Shown one piece after another: positions 18,131 to 25,769 of a DNA stretch of 64,000 nt. This DNA is from Saccharopolyspora sp. SCSIO 74807 (GTDB lineage: Bacteria; Actinomycetota; Actinomycetes; Mycobacteriales; Pseudonocardiaceae): NCBI RefSeq assembly GCF_037023755.1, contig NZ_CP146100.1, positions 6,354,501-6,418,500 of the forward strand. The letters are read 5' to 3'. Every line of letters starts with the position of its first letter. Position 1 is the stretch's first letter. The position numbers and the translations under genes were made by a program. The notes under the pieces were generated by a model. The model was not told where the DNA came from and searched no databases. It was given only the letters and a program-made list of their open reading frames with translations.

Positions 18131-18745
18131 ATGTCCTGGCAATCCACCGACAGCGCCGGGCAGGCGCTGCAAGACCTGTTCGACCGCCGCGTCGAGCCGG
18201 TCGAACGCCTGCTCGGGGACGCCGAAGCGGTGGCGCGGGCCTGCCACGACATGGCACGGCGATTTCATGCGGGCGGCAAGCTCATCGTGTCCGGAAACGG
18301 GGGACCGAGCACGGACGCGCAGCACGTCGCCGTGGAATTCGTGCACCCGGTGATCGTCGGCAAGCGCGCGCTGCCCGCGTTGTCGCTGACTTCGGACGTC
18401 GCCACCGTCACCGGGATCGCCCGCGGCGCCGGGATCGACGAGGTGTTCGCGCATCAGGTCCGGTGCTTGGGCGAGCCCGATGACATCGCCCTCGGGATCT
18501 CGGCCGACGGCGACTGCGAGAACGTGCTGCGCGGGCTCGTCGAGGCCGACCGGCGCGGACTGCTGAGCATCGGGCTAGCGGGCGGCGAAGGCGGCGCGAT
18601 GGCGGCCACCGGACTGGATCACGTGCTGGTCGCGCACTCCGACGATCCCCGTGTCGTCAAGGAAGTGCACGTGACGATCTACCACGTGCTGTGGGAGCTC
18701 GTGCACGTCTTCCTCGAGCAGCCCGGCGTCTGGGAAGCCGCATGA
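18131..18745 (+). CDS. SIS-domain protein, GmhA-like, phosphate loop altered (SIS-1)
   Basis: The 204-residue protein has the GmhA (sedoheptulose-7-phosphate isomerase) fold signature, VSGNGGPSTDAQHVAVEF. It keeps the equivalents of E. coli GmhA His61, Glu65 and His180 (H65, E69, H185). Two other elements are lost. The phosphate-binding STSGNS loop reads SADGDC (residues 124-129), and the glutamine of RIQE is Lys177 (RVVKE). Its neighbour SIS-2 has the opposite pattern. The ATG follows GAGGTGG. It sits inside the hydrogenase operon and overlaps the next gene by 4 nt. A heptose-phosphate role would be odd here, so a task in hydrogenase maturation or regulation is inferred from context. Confidence 0.75.
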   Translation: MSWQSTDSAGQALQDLFDRRVEPVERLLGDAEAVARACHDMARRFHAGGKLIVSGNGGPSTDAQHVAVEFVHPVIVGKRALPALSLTSDVATVTGIARGAGIDEVFAHQVRCLGEPDDIALGISADGDCENVLRGLVEADRRGLLSIGLAGGEGGAMAATGLDHVLVAHSDDPRVVKEVHVTIYHVLWELVHVFLEQPGVWEAA

Positions 18746-18963
18746 GCGCCGATCTCGGCAACTCCTGCGAGTCCGCCGAGTCCTGCGTCACTTGTTCGGA
18801 CCAAGCCGTTGCAGTGCGCGTGGAGCGGCTGCTCGGTTCCGGGTTGGCCATCGTGTCGACCACGAACGGCCGCGAAGAGATCAGCGTCGGCCTGGTGAAC
18901 GCCCGCGAGGGCGACACGGTGCTCGCGCACGCCGGCGAGGCCATCGCAGTCCTGAAGGAGTAG
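18742..18963 (+). CDS. HypC-like small protein lacking the N-terminal Met-Cys
   Basis: This 73-residue protein aligns over most of its length with HypC/HybG. TCSDQAVAVRVERL matches the HypC N-terminus MCLAIPGEIVEVRG. The later section ISVGLVNAREGDTVLAHAGEAIAVL matches VINIGLLSEQ...GDWVLIHVGFALSAI. In true HypC the essential cysteine is residue 2. Here the equivalent is C18 behind a 17-residue extension with two further cysteines (C9, C15). It lies between the two SIS genes and is coupled to both by overlaps (ATGA and TAGTG). It may be a specialised chaperone for the hydrogenase, or a partner of the SIS proteins. Confidence 0.7.
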   Translation: MSADLGNSCESAESCVTCSDQAVAVRVERLLGSGLAIVSTTNGREEISVGLVNAREGDTVLAHAGEAIAVLKE

Positions 18964-19655
18964 TGACCACTGTGGAACAATCCGCACCCGCCGGGGCGGA
19001 AATGCTGTATCCGTTCCTGTCGCCGACCATCGCGGACATCGACGCGCTGCTGGTGGAAGTGCGCGAATCGACCAGGTCGAAAGCACGCGAGATCACCGAG
19101 CTGCGGGCGGAATTCCTGCGCCGCGACGGGGCTCGCATCCTCGCCTGCGCCGAAGCGATGGCCGAGCGGTTCGCCGGTGGCGGCCGGTTGCTGGCGTTCG
19201 GCAACGGCGGCAGCTCCACCGACGCGCAAGACCTCGCGAGCCTGTTCCTGCACTCCGACCCGGACCGGCGCTCGCTTCCCGCGTTCGGACTCACCAGCGA
19301 CATCGCCGTGGTGACCGCGCTGTCCAACGACGTCGGCTTCGACGTGGTGTTCGCGCGCCAAATCGGAGCGTTCGGGCGCGCGGGCGACATCGCCATCGGA
19401 TTGTCCACCAGCGGGAATTCCGCGAACTTGCTCGACGGTTTCGAGGCAGCTGCCCGGATGGGGATGTTGACCGTGGGGATCGCCGGAGACCACGGCGGAC
19501 GAATGGCGGAATCCGCGAGCATCGAGCACCTCTTCGTGATCCCGTCCACCTCGGTGCACCGCATCCAGGAGGCGCAGACCACGCTGTACCACGCCCTGTG
19601 GGAACTGACCCTGCTCGCGCTCGGCGAGCCCGGAACGCTAGCGGGGAGAAGCTGA
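18963..19655 (+). CDS. SIS-domain protein, GmhA-like, catalytic His/Glu lost (SIS-2)
   Basis: This 230-residue paralogue of SIS-1 has an extra roughly 28-residue N-terminus. It keeps the phosphate-binding loop (GLSTSGNSAN, near 147-154), the RIQE glutamine (Q202) and the C-terminal histidine (H210). In the first motif, however, NGGSSTDAQDLASLF, the GmhA His61 and Glu65 positions are Asp90 and Leu94. It should therefore be unable to catalyse the GmhA reaction alone. The GTG at 18963 overlaps the preceding TAG; GTG at 18972 is an alternative start. Its stop codon overlaps the hypC start. Together with SIS-1 it may form a mixed oligomer with shared active sites. Confidence 0.75.
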   Translation: MTTVEQSAPAGAEMLYPFLSPTIADIDALLVEVRESTRSKAREITELRAEFLRRDGARILACAEAMAERFAGGGRLLAFGNGGSSTDAQDLASLFLHSDPDRRSLPAFGLTSDIAVVTALSNDVGFDVVFARQIGAFGRAGDIAIGLSTSGNSANLLDGFEAAARMGMLTVGIAGDHGGRMAESASIEHLFVIPSTSVHRIQEAQTTLYHALWELTLLALGEPGTLAGRS

Positions 19656-19927
19656 TGTGCCTGGCGATTCCCGGTGAGATCGTCGAGGTACGCGGCGACG
19701 GCTCCGATCTGGCCACAGTGGACGTCGGCGGTGTACGCCGCGTCATCAACATCGGGCTGCTGAGCGAACAGCCGCCCGGACCCGGCGACTGGGTGCTGAT
19801 CCACGTCGGATTCGCCCTGTCGGCAATCGACGAGCAAGAAGCGAAAGCCGTGCTGGAACTGCTCGAATCGGTCGGTCAGGCGTACGCCGACGAGCTCGAC
19901 GCGCTGAGCGGCACGGACGTCGAGTAG
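19655..19927 (+). CDS. hypC: Hydrogenase maturation chaperone HypC
   Basis: HypC is a small chaperone that carries the Fe(CN)2CO moiety with HypD and presents it to the large subunit precursor. The 90-residue product begins with the diagnostic MCLAIPGEIVEV, with the essential Cys2 exposed after Met removal. It continues with the conserved core VDVGGVRRVINIGLL and GDWVLIHVGFALS, and then a helical C-terminus. The start overlaps the SIS-2 stop codon (TGATG). It is the first of the contiguous hypCDEAB genes. Confidence 0.95.
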   Translation: MCLAIPGEIVEVRGDGSDLATVDVGGVRRVINIGLLSEQPPGPGDWVLIHVGFALSAIDEQEAKAVLELLESVGQAYADELDALSGTDVE

Positions 19928-19937
19928 AGGAGGGTCG

Positions 19938-21065
19938 ATGCGTTTCGTCGACGAATACCGGGACGCCGCGAAAGCTCGTGCACTGGCTGCCGAGATCGCC
20001 AAGCTCGCGGACCCGGCGCGGGAGTACCGGTTCATGGAAGTCTGCGGCGGGCACACGCACGCGATCTACAAGCACGGCATCGAGGACTACCTGCCGGAGA
20101 ACATCACGCTCGTGCACGGGCCGGGATGCCCGGTGTGCGTGATCCCGATGGGACGTGTCGACGACGCGATCCACATCGCGCGGCAGCCCGAGGTCTTGAT
20201 GACCTCGTTCGGGGACATGATGCGCGTTCCCGGTGGCGACGGGAACTTCTTCGATTCCAACGCGGAAGGCACCAACATCCGCATGGTGTACTCCCCGCTC
20301 GACGCGCTGAAGGCCGCGCGGCACAACCCCGGCCAGCACGTCGTGTTCATGGCGATCGGGTTCGAGACCACCGCCCCGTCGACCGCGATGACGCTGCTGC
20401 GCGCGCAGCAGGAAGGGCTGAAGAACTTCTCGGTCTTCTGCAACCACGTGACGATCATCCCGGCGATCAAGGCGATCCTGGACTCACCGGACCTGCGGCT
20501 GGACGGATTCCTCGGGCCCGGTCACGTGTCCACCGTGATCGGTTGCGCACCGTACCGGTTCATCGCCGAGGAGTACGGGAAACCACTGGTGGTGGCCGGC
20601 TTCGAGCCGCTCGACGTGCTGCAGTCGATCCACCTGCTGCTGGTGCAACTCGCCGAGGGCCGCAGCGAGGTCGAGAACCAGTACCGCAGGGTCGTGCCGT
20701 GGCAGGGAAACCGGGCCGCGCTGGAAGCCATTTCCCGCACGATGCGGCTGCGGCCGTACTTCGAGTGGCGCGGTCTCGGCTTCATCTCGCACTCCGCGCT
20801 GCGGCTGCGCGAGGAGTACTCGCGGTTCGACGCGGAAGAGCGCTTCGAGCTGCCCGGAGTGCGAGTGGCGGACCCGAAGTCCTGCCAATGCGGTGAAGTC
20901 CTCAAGGGAGTGCTGAAACCGTGGGAGTGCAAGGTGTTCGGCACCGCCTGCACACCGGAGACACCGATCGGGACCTGCATGGTCTCCCCCGAGGGCGCTT
21001 GCGCGGCCTACTACAACTTCGGCCGGTTCAGCCGGGAACGCGTCCGGGAAGCGAGCAAAGCATGA
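19938..21065 (+). CDS. hypD: Hydrogenase maturation protein HypD
   Basis: HypD is the iron-sulfur scaffold on which the Fe(CN)2CO group is assembled together with HypC and HypE. The 375-residue product shows the conserved motifs MEVCGGHTHAIYKHG, VHGPGCPVCVIPMG, FGDMMRVPG, GFETTAPSTA and GPGHVSTVIG. The C-terminal cysteine set for the [4Fe-4S] cluster is present (CQCGEVLKG, WECKVFGTACTPETPIG, SPEGACAAYY). Length matches the family. It starts 10 nt after hypC with GAGGAGG upstream and overlaps hypE by 4 nt. Confidence 0.97.
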   Translation: MRFVDEYRDAAKARALAAEIAKLADPAREYRFMEVCGGHTHAIYKHGIEDYLPENITLVHGPGCPVCVIPMGRVDDAIHIARQPEVLMTSFGDMMRVPGGDGNFFDSNAEGTNIRMVYSPLDALKAARHNPGQHVVFMAIGFETTAPSTAMTLLRAQQEGLKNFSVFCNHVTIIPAIKAILDSPDLRLDGFLGPGHVSTVIGCAPYRFIAEEYGKPLVVAGFEPLDVLQSIHLLLVQLAEGRSEVENQYRRVVPWQGNRAALEAISRTMRLRPYFEWRGLGFISHSALRLREEYSRFDAEERFELPGVRVADPKSCQCGEVLKGVLKPWECKVFGTACTPETPIGTCMVSPEGACAAYYNFGRFSRERVREASKA

Positions 21066-22150
21066 CCGAGAACCCGACCCGCGATGCGGAAGAACTCGTG
21101 CTGCACCGGATCGAGCGCGCCCGCGGAGCCCGGCCACGGATCAAGGAAGAGCGGATCACCCTCGCGCACGGCGCGGGCGGCAAAGCCACCCAGACCTTGG
21201 TCGAGGCGCTGTTCCTGGCCGAGTTCCGCAACGAGTTGCTCGAACCGCTCGGGGACGGTGCCGAAATCTCGTTGCCGCACAACAGGATCGCGCTCACCAC
21301 GGATTCGTTCGTGGTGTCCCCGCTGTTCTTCCCCGGCGGGAACATCGGTGATCTCGCGGTCAACGGAACGGTCAACGACCTCGCCGTCTCCGGCGCGGAT
21401 CCGCTCTACCTGTCGGCCGGCTTCGTGCTCGAGGAAGGATTTCCGGTGGCCGACCTGAAGCGCGTGGTGCGCGCGATGTCCGCAGCCGCGACCGCCGCCG
21501 GGGTCCGCATCGTCACCGGGGACACGAAGGTCGTGGACAAGGGCAAAGCGGACGGCTGCTACATCAACACGACCGGGGTCGGCGTCCTGTCCGGTTCCCA
21601 CAGGCTCGGGATTTCGCAGGCACAGCCGGGCGATGCAGTGCTGGTGACCGGGCCGATCGGCGCGCACGGAGCGACGATCATGCTCGCCCGGGGAGAACTC
21701 GACATCGAAGCCGACATCGTTTCGGACACCGCCGCGCTGCACGGGCTCGTCGCGAGCCTGTTGGACGACGTCCCCGGGGTGCGCGCGCTGCGGGACGCCA
21801 CCCGCGGTGGAGTCGCCACCGTGCTCAACGAGATCGCGCGAGCCTCGGAAGTGGCCGTCGTCCTCGACGAAGGTTCGGTCCCGGTCGGCGGGCAGGTACG
21901 CGGAGCCGCGGAACTGCTCGGCATCGATCCGCTCTACGTCGCCTGCGAAGGGCGCGCCGTTGTCGTCGTCGACGGCTCGGAATCCGAAGCGGCACTGGCG
22001 TCGATGCGGAAACACCCGCTGGGGGCGGAATCGGCGGTGATCGGCCGGATCGGCGCCGACCCGCCGGGGATGGTGCTGGCCAACACCGCGTTCGGCGGTA
22101 CGCGGGTGGTGGACCTGCTCGTCGGCGATCCGCTGCCGCGGATCTGCTGA
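21062..22150 (+). CDS. hypE: Hydrogenase maturation protein HypE
   Basis: HypE dehydrates the carbamoyl group that HypF places on its C-terminal cysteine, producing the thiocyanate that donates CN to iron. The 362-residue product (family usually about 330-350) has a roughly 30-residue N-terminal extension before ITLAHGAGGKATQ. The PurM/AIR-synthase-like fold motifs follow (GGNIGDLAVNGTVNDLAVSGA, GDTKVVDKGKADGCYIN, RDATRGGVATVLNEIA). The protein ends in PRIC, the required C-terminal cysteine. The ATG overlaps the hypD stop codon. Confidence 0.97.
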   Translation: MTENPTRDAEELVLHRIERARGARPRIKEERITLAHGAGGKATQTLVEALFLAEFRNELLEPLGDGAEISLPHNRIALTTDSFVVSPLFFPGGNIGDLAVNGTVNDLAVSGADPLYLSAGFVLEEGFPVADLKRVVRAMSAAATAAGVRIVTGDTKVVDKGKADGCYINTTGVGVLSGSHRLGISQAQPGDAVLVTGPIGAHGATIMLARGELDIEADIVSDTAALHGLVASLLDDVPGVRALRDATRGGVATVLNEIARASEVAVVLDEGSVPVGGQVRGAAELLGIDPLYVACEGRAVVVVDGSESEAALASMRKHPLGAESAVIGRIGADPPGMVLANTAFGGTRVVDLLVGDPLPRIC

Positions 22151-22174
22151 GCTGGCACTGCGATCGGAGGCGCT

Positions 22175-22504
22175 GTGCACGAACTCGGCATCACCCGCGG
22201 TGTCGTCGAAGCCGTGCTCGATGCGGCCGGTGATTCCCGGATCATCCGCCTGCGGTTGGAGATCGGCCGGTTGTCCGGGGTGGTGACGGACTCGGTGCGG
22301 TTCTGCTTCGAGCTGGCCGCGGAGGGCACTTCGCTGGCCGGGGCGCGGTTGGAGATCACGGAACCGGGCGGGCGGGCGGAATGCCGGGCGTGCGGGCGCG
22401 AGTTCGAAGTGGACTCGGTGCTCGCGCTGTGTTCCTGCGGCAGTGCGAACGTCGCGCTGATCGCCGGACAGGAACTTCGGATCAAGGAAGTCGAGATGGC
22501 GTGA
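22175..22504 (+). CDS. hypA: Hydrogenase nickel metallochaperone HypA
   Basis: HypA delivers nickel to the large subunit together with HypB. The 109-residue product starts (M)HELGITRGVVEAVL, with the nickel ligand His2. The zinc domain reads C-R-A-C-G, then C-S-C-G-S, so the second zinc pair is C-x-C instead of the usual C-x2-C. This may be a lineage trait. The GTG at 22175 follows GGAGG, and the gene ends directly before the hypB start. Confidence 0.93.
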   Translation: MHELGITRGVVEAVLDAAGDSRIIRLRLEIGRLSGVVTDSVRFCFELAAEGTSLAGARLEITEPGGRAECRACGREFEVDSVLALCSCGSANVALIAGQELRIKEVEMA

Positions 22505-23341
22505 ATGTGCGCGACATGCGGGTGCTCGGACGGGTCGGCGCGGGTGGACGGCCGGGCAGTCGGTGCCGCTGATGGGATCATCCCGGAACACCGGCAAGGC
22601 CTCGAAATCGAGCATGAGAACGGCGTAGACCATGGCCACGGGCACGGGCACGAACGGTCCACATCGGACTCCGCTACCTTGCTGCTGGAGCAGCGGGTGC
22701 TGGCCAAGAACGACGGCCTCGCGCGCCGCAACGCGGCGTGGTTCGACGACGCGGGTCTTCTGGTGCTCAACGTGATGAGTTCGCCCGGTTCCGGGAAGAC
22801 GACACTGCTCGCGCGCACCCTCACCGAACTCGGACCGAAAATCGCGGTCTCCGTGGTGGAGGGAGACCAGGAAACCGACTTCGACGCCGACCGACTGCGC
22901 GCCACCGGCCGCGACGTCGTGCAGATCAACACCGGCGCGGGATGCCACCTGGACGCCGAAATGGTCGCCGATGGCGTCCGAACCCTCCGCCCCGAACCTC
23001 GGTCGGTGATCTTCGTGGAGAACGTCGGGAATCTGGTCTGCCCGGCGTTGTTCGAGCTCGGCGAGCAGCACCGGATCGTGGTGGCCTCGACCACCGAAGG
23101 CGAGGACAAGCCGCTGAAGTACCCGCACATGTTCCGCGCGGCGAACATGGTGCTGCTCAACAAGATCGACCTGTTGCCGCACCTGCGGTTCGATGTGGAC
23201 AGGTTCGTGCGCAATGCGCAGCTGGCCAACCCCGCCGTGCGAGTGCTGCGCGTTTCAGCGGATACCGGTCAGGGGATGCGTGCCTGGTACGACTGGCTCA
23301 GCGAGCGGGTGGACGAACTGGCCGCGAACACCCTCAGCTGA
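22505..23341 (+). CDS. hypB: Hydrogenase nickel-incorporation GTPase HypB
   Basis: HypB is a GTPase that drives nickel transfer. The 278-residue product begins with the high-affinity nickel motif M-C-A-T-C-G-C and has a short histidine run (DHGHGHGHE, about residues 42-50) that may store nickel. The G domain follows: P-loop SSPGSGKTT, switch VEGDQETDFDADR, INTGAGCHLDA with the metal-binding Cys/His pair, ENVGNLVCPA, and LNKIDLLP for guanine specificity. It is the last plus-strand gene of the locus, and its 3' end overlaps that of the convergent hypF by 8 bp. Confidence 0.96.
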   Translation: MCATCGCSDGSARVDGRAVGAADGIIPEHRQGLEIEHENGVDHGHGHGHERSTSDSATLLLEQRVLAKNDGLARRNAAWFDDAGLLVLNVMSSPGSGKTTLLARTLTELGPKIAVSVVEGDQETDFDADRLRATGRDVVQINTGAGCHLDAEMVADGVRTLRPEPRSVIFVENVGNLVCPALFELGEQHRIVVASTTEGEDKPLKYPHMFRAANMVLLNKIDLLPHLRFDVDRFVRNAQLANPAVRVLRVSADTGQGMRAWYDWLSERVDELAANTLS

Positions 23342-25622
23342 TCCGGGCTCCGGCAACGACGGCCTGCCCCAGGCTGATGCCGCCGTCATTGGCAGGTACC
23401 CGTGAGTGCACCAGAACTCGGAACCCGTTGTGCTCCAACTCGGTGACCGCGCGGTTCAAAAGCAGAGCGTTCTGGAAAACCCCGCCGGACAGCGCCACCG
23501 ACGACAAGCCGGTGGATTCCCGCAGCAGCGAGCAGGTTTCTGCGATCAGACGGGCGACCGAGTTGTGGAAGCGGGCCGCCACGGACGGTGCAGGGATTCC
23601 CGCCCGCAGTTCGGTGACCACCGAACGCACCAGATCGGTGCTGCGCAGCACGAGCTTCCCACCGTCCACAACGGACCCGGGAGGTTCGCCGAGTTCGCCG
23701 GTTTCGCCAGGGTCGGCGAGCTGTTCGAGCTCGATCGCGGCTTGGCCTTCGTAGCCGACCTGCTCGCGCACCCCGAGCAGGGCCGCGACGGCGTCGAACA
23801 ACCTTCCCGCGCTCGAGGTTCGCGGACACAGCTCCGGGTGGCCTGCGAGTTCGGTGACCGCGCGCCAATTCTGCCTGCGCTGCGCCAGTTCCGGCTCGGG
23901 ACCGTCCAAGTCCGGGCAAGCGCGCAAGAACGCCGCGGCCATCCGCCATGGTTGCAGGATCGCGGCCCGGCCACCCGGCATCGCCACCGGCTCCAGGTGC
24001 GCGGCGCGCTGGAAACCGGCCAAGTCCGCGATCAGGAACTCACCGCCCCACATCGTCCCGTCGGTGCCGAAGCCCAAGCCGTCGAACGCCACGCCGAGCA
24101 CCGGCCCCGCCTCCTCGTTGTCCGCGAGACACGCGGCGATGTGCGCATGGTGGTGTTGCACCCCGATCAACTCGATGTCCGGGACCAACTCGGTCTCCAG
24201 GAGGTGCTGGGCGTGCTTGGTCGAGAGGTACTCGGGATGCAGGTCGTGCGCCACCACCTGCGGGTCGATGCCGAACAGCTTGCGGAAGTGCTCGATGCCC
24301 GCCCGGAAGGAACGCAACGTCTCGAAGTTCTCCAAGTCGCCGATGTGCTGCGAGACGAACACCTCCCTGCCGCGGGCGAGCGCGAAAGTGCTCTTCAGCT
24401 CAGCACCGCAGGCCAGCACCGCATGCGGGAACTCCCACGGCACCCGCACCGGCTCCGGAACGTAGCCGCGGGAACGGCGCAACGGCATCGGTCGGCCGCG
24501 GAACATCCGCACGACGGAATCGTCGGCGCGGATGTGGATCTCGCGGTCGTGGCCGAGGAACTCGTCGGCGATGCCGGAGAGGGCGCCGAGCACCTCGGCG
24601 TCCTCGTGGCAGATCGGCTCGTCGGACACGTTTCCGCTGGTCAAGACGATCGGTCCGGCGAACTCGCGGAGCAGCAAGTGGTGCATCGGGGTGTAGGCGA
24701 CGAGCACGCCGAGCTGCCGATTGCCCGGCGCCACCGAAGGGGCCAAGCCGGTGCTCTCCAGGCGATCCAGCAGGACGATCGGCGCTCGCCACGAGCTCAA
24801 CACGCGCTCCGCGGCCTCGTCGACCGCGCACAGCCGCCTGGCTTCACGCACGCTCGGAACCATGACGGCGAACGGCTTCTCCGAGCGGTGCTTACGGGCG
24901 CGCAGCTCCGCCACCGCGGCCTCCGCTCGGGCATCGACGGCCAAGTGGAAGCCGCCGATGCCCTTCACCGCCAGGACCTCGCCGCGGCGCAACGCTTGCG
25001 CGGCCGCTGCGATCGGGTCGCCCGGGATGGGAGCTCCCGCGGCGTCGGACAGGTTCAGAGCCGGACCGCAAGCGGGGCAGCACACCGGCTGCGCGTGGAA
25101 CCGGCGGTCGACCGGATCGTCGTACTCGGCCGCGCACGCCGGGCACATCCCGAAATCGGACATCGTGGTCGCAGGGCGGTCATACGGGATGTCGCGGACG
25201 ATCGTGAAGCGCGGGCCGCAATGCGTGCAGTTGGCGAACGGGTGGGCGAAGCGGCGATCCGCCCGGTCGGTCAGCTCGCGCAGGCACTCCGTGCACGTGG
25301 CGCTGTCCGGCGGGACGAAGGTGCTGCGGGAATCCTCCCGGCGGCTCAGCACGATCCGGAACCCGCGCACACCGAGCGGGGGCAGCGCAACGACGTCGAT
25401 GCCGTCCACCACCGCCATGGGCGGCGCCTGGTCGCGCAGATCACCGAGGAACACCTCGATCTTCGCGGCGGGACCTTCCACGTCGATGAACACTCCGTGG
25501 CCGTCGTTGCCGACGTGCCCGCCCAAACCGAGGCGGGAAGCCAACGCGTGGGTGAACGGCCGGAAACCGACGCCCTGCACGACACCCGCCACCCGGACCC
25601 GCCTGCGCACCCGATCGACCAC
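23334..25622 (-). CDS. hypF: Carbamoyltransferase HypF
   Basis: HypF makes the CN ligand precursor: it activates carbamoyl phosphate with ATP and transfers the carbamoyl group to HypE. The 762-residue protein has the full layout. An acylphosphatase domain comes first (VAGVVQGVGFRPFTHALA), then a double zinc-finger region (CTECL, CTHCGPRF, CPACAAEYDD, CCPACGP). A YrdC-like domain (GGFHLAVDARAE, RKHRSEKPFAVM) precedes a Kae1-like carbamoyltransferase domain (QHHHAHIAACLAD, FDGLGFGTDGTMWGGEF, SGGVFQNALLL). The GTG at 25622 has no strong ribosome site. Unlike the other hyp genes it is on the minus strand, so it has its own promoter, probably near 25.65 kb, facing the acyltransferase gene. Confidence 0.96.
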   Translation of the reverse strand: MVDRVRRRVRVAGVVQGVGFRPFTHALASRLGLGGHVGNDGHGVFIDVEGPAAKIEVFLGDLRDQAPPMAVVDGIDVVALPPLGVRGFRIVLSRREDSRSTFVPPDSATCTECLRELTDRADRRFAHPFANCTHCGPRFTIVRDIPYDRPATTMSDFGMCPACAAEYDDPVDRRFHAQPVCCPACGPALNLSDAAGAPIPGDPIAAAAQALRRGEVLAVKGIGGFHLAVDARAEAAVAELRARKHRSEKPFAVMVPSVREARRLCAVDEAAERVLSSWRAPIVLLDRLESTGLAPSVAPGNRQLGVLVAYTPMHHLLLREFAGPIVLTSGNVSDEPICHEDAEVLGALSGIADEFLGHDREIHIRADDSVVRMFRGRPMPLRRSRGYVPEPVRVPWEFPHAVLACGAELKSTFALARGREVFVSQHIGDLENFETLRSFRAGIEHFRKLFGIDPQVVAHDLHPEYLSTKHAQHLLETELVPDIELIGVQHHHAHIAACLADNEEAGPVLGVAFDGLGFGTDGTMWGGEFLIADLAGFQRAAHLEPVAMPGGRAAILQPWRMAAAFLRACPDLDGPEPELAQRRQNWRAVTELAGHPELCPRTSSAGRLFDAVAALLGVREQVGYEGQAAIELEQLADPGETGELGEPPGSVVDGGKLVLRSTDLVRSVVTELRAGIPAPSVAARFHNSVARLIAETCSLLRESTGLSSVALSGGVFQNALLLNRAVTELEHNGFRVLVHSRVPANDGGISLGQAVVAGARIS

Positions 25623-25756
25623 TCGCCGAATCTGCTGCCGCTGCGCCGAGGCGGCGAACGCTGCTCACCCCACCGGGCTAAGCGGAGTGCCATCGCCACC
25701 AGCTGCACCGCAGGGCAGCCGCGGGTCGGTAGCGAAAGCGGGCACAACCGGATTGG

Positions 25757-25762
25757 TACCGT
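25757..25762 (+). promoter_or_regulatory. -10 element of leaderless acyltransferase gene
   Basis: TACCGT lies 7 nt before GTG 25770. This spacing would place the transcription start at the start codon. Confidence 0.45.
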
Positions 25763-25769
25763 GACCGGC

